The translations under genes and the position numbers were made by a program. From Manihot esculenta (taxonomy: Eukaryota; Streptophyta; Magnoliopsida; Malpighiales; Euphorbiaceae), in the NCBI RefSeq assembly GCF_001659605.2, contig NC_035172.2, positions 34,089,342-34,153,341 on the forward strand: a stretch of 64,000 nucleotides of DNA, written 5' to 3'. Every line of letters starts with the position of its first letter. Within the stretch, counting starts at the first letter, position 1. The notes under the pieces were generated by a model. That model ran no database searches. It saw only the letters and a list, made by a program, of their open reading frames with translations, and was not told the origin of the DNA. This document shows positions 23,157-34,709 of this stretch, in pieces.

Positions 23157-23420
23157 ATGCGTAATCACACCAATCATTTTATTTTATTTTTATGAGTTTA
23201 CCTAATCGTAATACATTTTTATTTTTACTTAAAAACAAAATTAAAAATAAATATATCTTGTCTTTAGTGAACAGATTAAAAATTATAATTAAGCAACGGT
23301 GGGGTTGGACTAGTGAGGTTAATATTTGTCCAATTAGTGACGGTGACAGTTACACAGGCAACGTTAAGCAGTTGGTCAAAGAAAAAGAAGAAAGGACAGA
23401 AGAAAAGCACAGCTTCATTA

Positions 23421-23446
23421 AATAATAATAATAATAATAATAATAA
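23421..23446. repeat. (AAT)n microsatellite
   Basis: A run of AAT units, about eight copies. Confidence 0.85.
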
Positions 23447-23829
23447 ACCTTGTATTATGTCTAATACACGTGAATCGTATTTAAGAACATATAGATCAAA
23501 TACCAACTTTACCAAATCTTCAACTGTTCATGGCCTAGCAAACCCTAATTATAATATACATAGAACAAAAATAATTCATGTGAGGTATGCAAAATCCATG
23601 CTAATTTTATCGTATCTTCACCGTTTTAATTAATGATAGTTCGTGTCTAACGGTTAAATAATATATCATAGATATTTTATATAAAATCATTGTTATATAT
23701 TAAACTACCTAATGGTCTCATCTCTTGATAATCTTCACTTGATTAGCAAGGGCAGTTAATTATATTAATATTTATTAATTTATAATCAAAACTTTTATCA
23801 AATTTTCTTATTAATTACACCGTTATCAA

Positions 23830-24445
23830 ATGGAATGTGACATTCTCCTTCAGCCGCAGTAGTTTCTTTAAGTATTTTTGCAGGTTGTTTATTTTTTTTG
23901 ATTTGTTTTCTTTTATGATTTTTTTGGTCTATCTGTTCATTTGTTTTGCTTTTTCCAAGTTCTGTTTGAGCAATGATTTTGATAGTACTTTGCTTGAGTT
24001 TCTTTCGCCGGGTGTGCCGAGAATTGGTGATAATCAGTGTCGGAGCATTGGTTTGCTTTTTCACGGCAGCTCTATAGCTATACTAAATTAAAAATGTCAT
24101 AGGCCAGTCCTTTTTCGATGACGGTGGCTCTGACTATACGGGATCCTGGTTGTATATTGTCGGCTATTGCTTAACAGTTTGAGGGTTGGGTTTCTTTGTT
24201 TATCATTATTTCCTGTTTTGTCGGTGATGAATCTCTTGATTAGTTGTGTGGTTGGGGCTGTGGAGGCGTGAGCCATATCTTGCTGTGGTAGTGCTCGATT
24301 TTTGCTCGCTTGTTATTTTTGCTATGATTGTACAATGATTCGCATGGACGGTCGGCATTGGATCGATGTATTTTCTTTGAACGGTAGAGCTGGTCTTTTT
24401 TATATGTGCAATTTTAATAGCATTGGTAAGAAAGAAAAAAAAAAG
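23830..24445 (+). mobile_element. Possible 5'-truncated LINE tail
   Basis: A block less AT-rich than its surroundings, with no long frame, ends in GGTAAGAAAGAAAAAAAAAA near 24426-24445. A GC-richer, non-coding 3' region with an A-rich end suggests a truncated non-LTR retrotransposon. No clear target duplication or reverse transcriptase motif was found, so this could be an unrelated sequence. Confidence 0.2.
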
Positions 24446-26750
24446 GGATGTGGCTAGTTTTCTCAACTATTATTGTCAACAATTGGGACAATGAATATAT
24501 TAATGGATTTATATAAAGTAGATCTTTTTATGTTTAATTTTATTTAATTAGCAATTTAACGAAGAAATTTTAAGTCTTTATATCGTCATTTAGCCATCAA
24601 CTAACATGTCTTATTTGTTGCTGGCTTAAGTTCAATGGACAAATATGACATCATAGTTTACATTACAGCTAAGGATAGAAGTGAAAGAAAATGAAAGGCA
24701 CAGTTGATAATTACTATGTCAACTAAAACATTGTACTTTGGGCAATCTTCTCGTAAGTTTAGGTACTAGCTATAGTCCTGTTCTCATGTTTCCATTACGA
24801 TAGACACTTGAGCTTCCATTCACGCACATGAAGAAACTAGAATTGCAGTGATTAATTAGTTGTGAAACTCTGTTTAATATGTAGATTATTGCTTTGTCAT
24901 TCTTTTTTATTAACATTTTCGTCAGCGTCAGGTTTTTATCATTGGGTTCCTGTTCTTAGTTTCGTTAAATGACATGATCATAATGGACGTTGGATTTTCT
25001 TCTTTGCCCTGTTTTTCACTTGATATAGCATACTGGAAGGTGATTTGAGTTAATTGGGACTTGAGTAAATTATTGGTATATATATTTAAATTATAATCAT
25101 AACTATTATATTTGCTTTTGCTATCAGAGAATAATGTTATATTATTATATATAATAAAAATTTAATAATTTTTATAACCTACGAACTTTTTACCCATTAC
25201 CATGATAATCATAAATATACTTAAATTTATATATATACCATCTAATTAATTTGAACTTACGCTGCAATTTTACTAAAATAAATTTTAAAAATATTATATA
25301 CTTAAAATTTGAATTTAAAATCACTACTTAAAGAAAAGAAATATTCTATTTCACCTCTTAAATATTAATGTACTTAAACCTTAAAAAACTCATATAATGC
25401 TCTTTTCTCACACAAAAAATATGTACACATTTCTAAAAATATTTCCATTAAACAAGAAAAGATAAAATAATAGAATTTAAAAAAAAAAAAATTAGAGGAC
25501 CCACAAAAATTGCTATCTTCACTGCTCAATGGTCAAAGCCAAGACCAAATAATTTAAGCACACAACTTTATCTCATTTAGGTGTATGTTCAACAGGCTCA
25601 TCAATTTCATATAGTATTGTCTAATAATTGTAATCAAACTGGTTAATTATGTTCTCCTTACAGAATCATAAATTCGGTAACCTGTCCTAAGCGAGTTTGG
25701 AATTGAAATCATATTGATGTGTAATTTGAAATGAAATAAAATTAAATTAAAATTGAGTTCATCATAATCAAGTTTGAGCTAATCAGATTGAAATTGACCG
25801 ATTTTCAGAGAAAAAGAAAATTGATCTATTTAGTGTGGCCCTATTTAGGTTATAAAAAATTTCAATAAATCTAAAATCAAATCTAAAAGATCCTAGGGAC
25901 CTCATTTAGGATCCATTACCAGTATGGGGCAAAATCCTTAATGGGTTCTATCCACACCAAGGCCCAATTGCTAAGCCTGCACAAAATATCTCTCAACGCA
26001 TTACTGTCTAGAGGCTAGAGCGCAAACATTTGGATCTCTGATCCCTCAAGTCTCAATGTACTGCTCATCACAAACAAAGATTCAGTTGCATGTGTGAAAA
26101 CAAGCTACTCGTCTGCTTGATGTCAAAATAATAATAATAATTAATAATCCTGAAAATTACACATGGCATAAGATGAGGCAATCTGGGATATCCAATTAAG
26201 ATTTGTGGGCGCCATCAGTAAGGATAAAATGAACCATAATCCTTGGGTCAAGTATCCAAGATAATAACCAACCTTAGAGAAGGTAGCATTAAATGCGTCT
26301 CTTGGCAACCTCACCACAAATCTTTAAGAAAGAGTTGTCACATATCACAATTATCCCGACTTAGCCAACTTAATATTAAATGGCCAAATGCTTATAATAA
26401 AAAGTATAGTTATCGTGTGATAAACTGCAGATTTCTGTAGATAATAAGACACAGATTTTCATTACTCATATATACTCTTGCCATCGATCCGACTACAAAA
26501 GAAGGATGGGGGAGCAGAGAGAGGGAATAAAAACTACATCTCACTAGTCCTAAACCACGATCCAATGAAATCCGACCTCCACGCGGCAATTGATCATCAC
26601 CTCAAGATCTCACCCGTCATCAATCATCATAAATATAATTTGGCAAGGAAAGCAAGAATTGTACATCAGTTCAAATCTTGCAGCATTACAATTATAAAAT
26701 ACTAACTTAGAGATATTAAATATTGCCTATGGGACGATAGAGAATACATA

Positions 26751-26885
26751 CCTTAGCCATTGTCTTGCTCCCTGTACCACTATGTTGGATGTCAGAATAG
26801 AATATGAGCACAGACATTTTACAACCACCAGGAAGTAATTGTTTCTCCCGAAGAGGACCAATTTTGAGAGTGGCAACATCCACAA
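26751..26885 (-). other. Exon-like open segment, unrecognised
   Basis: On the minus strand about 45 codons are open and protein-like (for example VATLKIGPLREKQLLPGG and FYSDIQHSGTGSKTMAK). They end exactly at AAG|GTATGT, a strong splice donor at 26751/26750. A weak acceptor-like TTGGAG is near 26884. I do not recognise the protein and see no convincing partner exons. It may be a pseudogene piece, an alternative 3' exon of the neighbouring minus-strand gene, or chance. Confidence 0.2.
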
Positions 26886-28695
26886 ATGTCTCCAACGTGG
26901 GATGAAGAGTATGAGAATCAAGTCAAAAGTTTAAATAATGGTGAAGGAAAAGTAGTTCACATGGTTGGAGATAGCTATGGAAAGTATTGTCCTCAAGATT
27001 TGTTCACAAGTACTCAAGCATACAAGCTGACCAAACCAAACCAAAGAGAATTCAGTCAAATTTTGAAAAAATGTTGTGTGCAAACAAGTATGGTGAGTAG
27101 AATTACAAAGCATTGTACAATTGTTAAAGCTGAGCTAGCATGAGAGCACCACCGCAAACTTTTCTGCCATGAGAAGGCAGAGATGTTAACATAATCTCTA
27201 TCATTTCATGCCCCTATACTAAAAGATTCAGCTTTATATCTAAATATTTCCCTAAATTCAAACATAAAATTTGCTTAGTTGCCAACATGAGTGAAATTAT
27301 GAAAAATACATTTACAGAAATCCAAACTACAACGTTGGAGAATAGGCACTTTATAGACTTTTAAGTGAAAGTTCATTACACATAAAAATGCCCTCACCAT
27401 GATCGTCCCAAGAAGCAACTATTGTTAAGCTGGCAAGTTGGAAGAATCTGAGAAGGATGTGGTATCAACACATATCCATCAAGGCAGTGATGCAACCCCT
27501 GTTACTTTCAGAGAAGCAAAACAGATCAATCTTTGGATAATAGCATTAGCTAGACATCGCAAAGCTTGTAATCCATCAGCAAGAGGAGTCAGACACCCTA
27601 TTCGTCTGATTGGCTTAATTGGTAGATTCAGAAGAGAAAATACTCACAGATAGACACATCAATTTTCCTTCACCATATTTCTACAATAGCCAAGCAATCT
27701 CAAGCTGCTGTTATTACAGTGTTCTTACATAGTTTTATGCTAAAAAAAGATGATACAAAGAGGTTTTACAAGTTAAGCCAAGTTTAGAATCAAAATTTTA
27801 CAAATCTTTCAGGAAAATAACAGTATGACTGCAGAGGTTTACCAAGTTCAACGCTTGCCAAACTGGTTTAGAAAAACTTCAATTCTAGGGCTAACATCTG
27901 ATTCACAGCATTTTATAAGGATTCAAACAGCTTCATTACTTTAGAAATATATTATTAGTTTCATTTCTCTGCCCCAGTGGCCACAAGGCTTACATGAAAA
28001 ATTACAATCTTTTCGAACTTTCAACATCTCCAACCTGAATAGCTAAAAATACCTAAGTTGCCACATCTAAAAGCATTTAAGAAAACTCAGATTCAGAAAC
28101 TACAAAAATGCAAACAGACGCCCACAAGCTTCCATGAAGATCATTCGTGGCACGCTTCTTCGTACAAACATCTCTCAAAACTTGTAACCTTCAAGGTAAA
28201 GTTCTCACAAAAGAAATCCACTGGAAAATGAAGTCAGGCTTCCATCCAAAAAAATATGAGCAGTGAATTAGGGGAGGGAGAAGGTCCATACTTCAAAGTC
28301 CATCCAACACTGCCAGCCATCGTTCTTCATTTGATCAACATTTATTATCACTCAAACCTAAAGCATGAACCAAATTTGGATAGCAAAATGAGATACAAGA
28401 ATCAATGTGCAAAAAGCAGACATTTCAAAAGCATGCACTCGTTCATTCAATTAGCCAAACTCAAGTTCAGGGGAAAAAGATATTTCAAATTTGAAACAGT
28501 TATTCCATCGACCATTAAAAGCTAATACATAACCATAGAATACTTCTCTCCACTGTCATTCAAAATATAATAACAAAATGATCAAAACACATTACATCCA
28601 CAACAGATCAGTGGTATAAGAATTAGAAGGGGGAAAATTAAGTTACCTGCACTGAGATTTGCGTATCAGAGCAAGACTTCACTATCCCATAAGCC

Positions 28696-29754
28696 CTAAC
28701 CCTCTCCAGTCATGCTTCCCAAATCCTTGAGCTCAATTGCCCCTACCCTCTCACTTTCCGCCAAAACAGACCAATTAGGCGACTGCACAGCCCTCAGCCA
28801 CTTGAAATCGTCTACATTGCTCCAATTCCCAGTGTCCTCCGCCAAACCTGCCTTAATCATATCGTCCTCAATCCCTTCATAGCTCAAACAGTAAGGCGCG
28901 AATCTAACGCCTCCACAATCCTCAATTATAGGCCTACTCCTAACTCTCAGATAAAAATCACTTCCTTTCGCGTAATGTATCCTTATCTGATGTGAAGCCA
29001 ACACAAACACGCAGTTTTCTACTTCCTCAATCAAAATTGAACCCATCACTGGCCCCGCATAAACTTTGCAATTCGTTAATCGATTAATGAAGAGTACACT
29101 AACGCAACCAATTAACCTCACTTCACATGAATCCAGATCCGATAATGTAAATTCACCAGCCTCTGAGTCTCTGAAATTTTTTGCTAATATCTCATTTTCT
29201 TTGTTTCTAATTCCGGGCAAATCCCTAATTACAAGCGTTGGCTTTGGTGGCTCGGGTTTTGCGATCTCGGTTTCTTTAGGTCCAGACACTGAAGTTTTGT
29301 TAGTAGATTTGTTTTTGAAGGAGAATTTCTTCTTGGGAACAAGCTCGGCGTTGAGACTATCGAGAGACTGCTTAAGTTCCGAGACAGTTTTGAGAGAGGA
29401 ACGAAGTTCGTAGGAGGGGAGTAAGTAGGAGTTTTCGGCGACAAGTTGTTCAAGGGCCGAGATGGAGGAGGAAATATCGGCAAGATGAGATTTCAGGCGT
29501 GTGGTATCGGTAGTGGCGAGTTTCGATGACTCAGAAAGTTGGGACTCGATTAAGCGTTTGGAATCGGAGAATTTGGAGAGGAAAGAAGCGGTGGATTCGG
29601 TAGCAGAGGAGGAGGATGATGATTTGTTTCGGGCTTGGTGACGATTAGAGAGACGATCGAGCATTGCTTGGTGCTTCTTTTGGAGAGCGTGGTCTGAGGA
29701 TTTGGTTGGGTTGGAGAGATCTGTTGGTGGTGATGTTGCGGTTTCTTCTTCCAT
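28696..29754 (-). CDS. POR: Tubulin-folding cofactor C (PORCINO/TBCC)
   Basis: A single-exon gene of 352 residues. Residues about 25-145 are charged and helical, as in the spectrin-like N-terminal half of cofactor C. A Lys/Ser/Pro linker follows (about 141-172). The TBCC domain runs from PTLVIRDLPG (about 172) to about 335. It contains the repeated beta-helix pattern (LSDLDSCEVRLIG, RLTNCKVYAGP, VENCVFVLASHQIRIH) and R258 at the place of the catalytic arginine finger. Cofactor C acts with cofactors D and E in the cytosol to trigger GTP hydrolysis by beta-tubulin and release the folded alpha/beta dimer. Arabidopsis loss causes the embryo-lethal porcino/pilz phenotype. The divergent neighbour is UBP3/UBP4, and in Arabidopsis (from memory) POR At4g39920 lies next to UBP3 At4g39910, which supports the call. 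Confidence 0.93.
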   Translation of the reverse strand: MEEETATSPPTDLSNPTKSSDHALQKKHQAMLDRLSNRHQARNKSSSSSSATESTASFLSKFSDSKRLIESQLSESSKLATTDTTRLKSHLADISSSISALEQLVAENSYLLPSYELRSSLKTVSELKQSLDSLNAELVPKKKFSFKNKSTNKTSVSGPKETEIAKPEPPKPTLVIRDLPGIRNKENEILAKNFRDSEAGEFTLSDLDSCEVRLIGCVSVLFINRLTNCKVYAGPVMGSILIEEVENCVFVLASHQIRIHYAKGSDFYLRVRSRPIIEDCGGVRFAPYCLSYEGIEDDMIKAGLAEDTGNWSNVDDFKWLRAVQSPNWSVLAESERVGAIELKDLGSMTGEG

Positions 29755-30730
29755 TGCTGGCTGTTCGTCCGGCCGTAACAGTCACGAGATGGGCGGGAGC
29801 TTATGCAATGGAACGATGATTTCATCGGGTAAAAAGTAATGAAAACCTTGAACGGTTGGTGGAACGACAGCGTTTAATAACATATCTACGGCCCACCATA
29901 ATTTGATCCAAAACGGTCACCTACTTTGGGCCTCAACTTATGCGGTCTTCTTTTTTTTCGAAAAAAGTCATTTTTGAAAAATTGTTTTACCTTCATCGTT
30001 TTTTATTATTTTGTCATGGTAAAAATTTAAACTACCATAATTTTATTAGTTCTCTAGTTTTTAAGAAATAAGGAACTTCATTCATCTAAGTTGGGTTTGC
30101 AAAGATTATAAAACTAACTTTTTACATAACAATCTTGTGCAATAAAAATTGATTAAATTAACAAAAAAACTCATCTGTTTATGTAGATAATGCTGATATT
30201 ATTTTATTTTATTTTATTTTTATCATTTACTTATAATTAATACACCACATAAACCTTTTGAGAAATAAAAAATAAATAAAAAGCAAGAAATTAACGGCAC
30301 ACACTTTGTTATTTCCTTAGTTGACCAACAGAACGGTTATGTCCCTTTGGTAGTTTGGTGCACGTGACCGTGGTGTGGTAACAGCAAAAACTGAAGTGCC
30401 AGTGGTAATCTTTTTCCTTATTTTAGATAATTTTATGTCGCTCCTTTTATATATTTTTTGTTTTATTTAAAAAATAATAATAAGAAAGACAGACAATTCT
30501 TTCCTGTGTTCATTTTTTCATTCTCTTTGGTTCTACTCTCTCAAAGCGAAGCAAACCCTCGTCTCCTTCCATCACCTGCAAAATTCCCATATTCAAAGCA
30601 AAACCCTAATAGCAATCCAACACATAGCCGTTGGAAGGAGACCGATGCTGCCGGAGAAGAGTTGTTGATGGAAATTGTTGAATCGGACAAGGGACTGACA
30701 GAGATCTGAGTCTAGTCAATCGATGCACTA
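29755..30730. promoter_or_regulatory. Shared upstream region of PORCINO and UBP3/4
   Basis: 976 bases between two divergent start codons. It holds a palindromic G-box CACGTG at 30361-30366 and a telo-box-like AAACCCTAA at 30601-30609, probably in the UBP leader. A possible TATATA sequence is near 30448-30453. Three minimal uORFs precede the UBP start (listed separately). Which elements serve which gene cannot be read from sequence. Confidence 0.6.
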
Positions 30731-30731
30731 A
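30645..30731 (+). promoter_or_regulatory. Chain of three minimal uORFs before the UBP start
   Basis: uORF1 runs 30645-30668 (7 codons plus TGA). Its stop shares a base with uORF2 (TGATG), which runs 30668-30709 (13 codons plus TGA). uORF3 is ATG-CAC-TAA at 30723-30731, and its TAA shares the last A with the main ATG (TAATG). This holds only if transcription begins upstream of 30645, which is not known. Confidence 0.55.
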
Positions 30732-33700
30732 TGGGTGCTGCTGGCTCCAAACTCGAGAAAGCTCTTGGCGATCAGTTCCCTGAAGGCGAGCGATACTTTG
30801 GCCTTGAGAATTTTGGCAACACTTGCTATTGTAACAGCGTCTTGCAGGTTCCTCTTCTTATTTCGATTTCAATCCCTCGATTTTATTTTTATTCTGATTA
30901 TTACTAAGTGTTTTATTCTTTTTTATTATCGTATCTGTTAGTTTTATCTGATCGTTTTGAGCTTGTTAGTTTGTGACTTGTTGACCTTTTAAATTGATTG
31001 TATATGGATGTTATTACTTAGGCAAGTGGTGGCGTTTTGGGTTTACTTGTCTTGCATTCAGAATTTCTATGCCCTGAACATAAGAAGACATAAATAGAGA
31101 TGAAAATTTGGGATGTAACATTAGTTAAAAGAATTGTGGTTCAACTTGATACAGCAAGGAAGATTTTCATTTACAGATGGTTTTGTAGTTTTAGATTATT
31201 GGTAGTTTATTGCTGTAGGTTTGAACTTGGTAAGTGTATTCCGTTCAAGCTTAAGTTATGTGTAATCAATAAAAGCAATGAGTAATTTGTGTAATTGGTA
31301 TTTAACCGTTGAATTGGTTTACTTAGTTTTTAAAATTTTGTAAACAGACGTCATTTTCCGGTGTGATATTAGCAATTGAATTGGTTGGATTTTAATTAGA
31401 AGTCTTATGTTTTTACTCTGGTCAGTCATAAAGATGTTATCTTGTTCATTAAACTCTCTGTACTTTTTGGTGCATGTTTGTTCAAATTCTTTATATTGTT
31501 CTTAGATTGAAAGATCTATCGTTCTTACACATCTCAAAGTTCTATTTAAACTTTTGGCTTGATATTGGCAGTTTCTCTAATGTACTCAATATTATTGTTG
31601 TTCTTAAGATACACTCAACTGCTGGAAGTCGTCTTTCAATGTGATTTTCACATAATTTTTTTCATTATGAATGTATAAAAGGATTCTCTTCAACTATGTT
31701 TGAAATTGTATCCATGGTATTTTCTCCTATGTAAAACTTGGTTTTTCCTATTATGCAGGCACTTTACTTCTGTGTACCATTTCGAGAACAATTACTAGAA
31801 TATTATGCTAATAACAAAAATACTGGGGATGCCGAAGAGAATCTCTTGACATGCTTAGCAGACTTATTTACGCAGGTAATAACTCCTCAGGTAATTGTTT
31901 GAATGATACTTTGGGTATCAAATTGAGAGAGATTCACATCCATTATTAATTTATTTCTTTCTTTCTTTTTCTCTTCATCTTTTTTTTTTTAATGCTTATA
32001 CCTTTCTGTTTCAAATTTCTATATAAGTTATTTGCTATATAGTTTTCTTCCAATACGGATATGCAAACAGCTAGAATTCTCATTCTTTCTGAATGTTTAA
32101 TGTATTAATTTATTTCTTGTTCCTTTTATCTGCACATGCTTTTACTTGCTTATTTTTTCATGTTTTCTTTTTTATTTTTATTTCCTCCTATATTTTCTTT
32201 TCTTTTTTTTGGGGAAGAGGGAGGGGGGTTGGAGTTTGTGCTTCTATGGAATGTCATTTTACTAAATTGTTCAATGGACTCTTATCTCAAAAGATGGGAA
32301 GAGATTCATGTACAAGGATTGAGAGCGATTCTTATTAGGATATAAATGTTAGGATGTTAGAGTTTTTCCTTTTAATCACTTTTTTAGGGGAAAATCTTTT
32401 GTCCATCCTTCATATTTGTTGTGGAGAAGACGTGCTAGGGGGTGGGGGGCAACTAAGATAATATGCTGTGTCTGAATTCATGGTATCTTCCCTTAGTATT
32501 TCCTGTTTCATGTCATACTTGTAATTAAATGTCTTTCCTATTATGTGCTTTTCTGAAGTTTCCTTTCATGTAACCATATTTTCCCCCTTAAATTTACCTC
32601 CAGCAGTAGACATTGAATTGAATAAACTCTCTCTTTGTTGTCAAACATTAGTACTTGGTGTAGTTGTATTCAGTATTTTTGTAAAAAACAAAGTGCTTGC
32701 CTGGACTTTTTGTTTAATCTGTATTTTTAGTGCTGTGCAACTATGTGCCTTTCACCTACTAAGTGGAGAAGGGAGCAAAAAAAGGATTCCGTCACAGAAT
32801 ATGTAGTAGTTGATTAACTATTTCTGCTATTGGACTGGAGCCAACTATTGGTTATTCTTGTTGTTTAGATAAGTTCACAGAAGAAGAAAACAGGTGTAAT
32901 TGCTCCAAAGCGTTTTGTACAGAGATTGAAAAAACAAAATGAGCTTTTCCGCAGCTATATGCATCAGGTACATTTTCGTTTGTAGCTGATTAATGAATAT
33001 GGGAATCAGTTTGACATATGCATGAATAAGTATTTACCTATCTATCTTTTATGTGTATTCTTCATGCAGGATGCTCATGAATTTTTAAATTTTCTGCTAA
33101 ATGAACTTGTTGACATACTGGAGAAGGAGGCTCAAGCTGCAAAAAGTGATCCAGAAACTTCATCCCCTCCTGAAAAGATTGCAAATGGGCCAAACAATAG
33201 TCAAGCAAATGGTGTTTCAAAGGAGCCTTTGGTTACATGGGTGCACAAAAATTTTCAGGTAACTTTTGTCTACAATTTATATGTACCCATTTAATGTTGT
33301 TCTTGTGTTAGTCCCTTGCTTGTTTGGATGGTGGTGGTAAATAAACAAATAAGAAGTCAGCATCTCATGCTTTCTCATTCATACTTGGATCAGGGAATTC
33401 TCACCAATGAGACAAGATGTCTGCAGTGTGAGACTGTTACAGCAAGAGATGAAACATTTTTTGACTTGAGCCTTGATATTGAACAGAATAGTTCAATAAC
33501 AAGCTGTTTGAAAAATTTTAGCTCCACAGAGACTTTGAATGCAGAGGATAAGTTTTTTTGTGACAAGTGCTGCAGGTGAGGTGTTTTCTTTTTCTTTTTT
33601 TTTTTTTTAAAAAAAAAATTATCATTTGGCATTGGCTTCTGTTTGTTGTTATTCTTGTTGTTTTACCCATCTAGTGCTGTTTTGTAATATTTCATGTAAC

Positions 33701-34709
33701 AAACTTTACTCAAGAGTTGTCCCTGGAATTTTTACTCTAGTTTCATTTGACCTCTTATTGATTATTTCGGAAACTACAAAGTTAGTTAATCATGAAATGA
33801 TTGTTGGTATTTCTAGTATTAAAGCATTCCAAAGAAATTTTATATATATGTGTATATATAACAAGGTACTTTTAGTATGTTTTGGTTTTGTTGCTGAATG
33901 GTTTGCTAAGTAAATTTTCACAAGTGAAGTAGATAAAAATAAAATCAAAATAAAGGTTATGTTGCTGGATATGATGCCCTGAGGGGTTGAATTGGCACAG
34001 ATCATTTATTAGATCCTGATTCTCTCTCTTGTTTTCTTTTCCTTAGATTCATTGAAAATTTTCAAAGGGAGGGTGTAAGGTTTACAACATAAAAATACCC
34101 TAAAATGGGAAAATATTGTATTCTACATGGCCTTGTTGTAGTTGGTTGTACTAGGTCATTTTGAGTATGCTTGTGTCTAAATATGTATTGGAACCTGGAC
34201 TATTAATTATAATGCTCAAAATATGTCCAGTGTTGGTGCACGGAAATGACCAGACATATCATGTTCAAGAACTAAGGTCTAAATCTTTCTGTTTCACTTG
34301 TAGTTTGCAAGAAGCTCAGAAGAGGATGAAGATAAAGAAACCCCCACACATCCTGGTCATCCATCTGAAGAGGTTCAAATACATTGAGCAGCTGGGTCGG
34401 TACAAGAAGCTATCTTATCGAGTTGTCTTCCCACTTGAGCTGAAGCTGAGTAACACAATGGAAGATGCAGATATTGAATACTCATTATTTGCAGTAGTTG
34501 TTCATGTTGGGAGTGGGCCCAATCATGGACACTATGTCAGCCTTGTGAAAAGCCATAATCACTGGCTATTTTTTGATGACGAAAATGTGGAAATGATTGA
34601 TGAGTCTGCTGTGCAGACATTTTTTGGGTCAGCGCAGGAATATTCGAGTAATACGGATCATGGGTACATCTTGTTTTACGAGAGCCTTGGTGCTAGTAGC
34701 AAGAGTTGA
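30731..34709 (+). CDS. UBP3: Ubiquitin-specific protease, UBP3/UBP4 type
   Basis: Six exons: 30731-30847, 31759-31875, 32869-32967, 33070-33258, 33394-33575 and 34304-34709. All borders are GT-AG, for 1110 bp and 369 residues, close to Arabidopsis UBP3/UBP4 (about 370). The N-terminus [12 protein letters not shown] may be myristoylated at Gly2. The Cys box [13 protein letters not shown] puts the nucleophile at C32. [15 protein letters not shown] segment follows. Two CxxC pairs at C183/C186 and C230/C233 form the zinc ribbon. The His box [10 protein letters not shown] gives H311, and D326/D327 follow in WLFFDDENV. It cleaves ubiquitin from proteins as a cysteine peptidase; UBP3/UBP4 are nuclear and needed for pollen development in Arabidopsis. 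UBP3 and UBP4 are close paralogues, and the symbol UBP3 rests mainly on the PORCINO neighbour. Confidence 0.94.
33591..33620. repeat. T-run joined to A-run in UBP intron 5
   Basis: A T-rich run passes directly into about ten A bases, a self-complementary low-complexity block in the intron between exons 5 and 6. Confidence 0.6.

Larger units (their letters stand above)
20977..28695. other. Intergenic region with small repeats
   Basis: No gene with a complete exon chain is seen on either strand. It holds a minisatellite (22271-22431), a hAT-like MITE (22643-23156), an (AAT)n run (23421-23446), a possible LINE tail (to 24445) and one exon-like segment (26751-26885). The last kilobase before 28696 likely contains the PORCINO 3' UTR. 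A good donor, CAG|GTAACT on the minus strand at 28647/28646, could start a 3'-UTR intron. Confidence 0.55.

Noticed and set aside
23192..24091. Overlapping open frames on both strands
   Set aside because: Low-complexity composition, no domain, no splice or promoter context.
27438..27653. Open frame of about 70 codons
   Set aside because: Both strands are open for similar lengths here, no domain is visible and there are no supporting splice sites.
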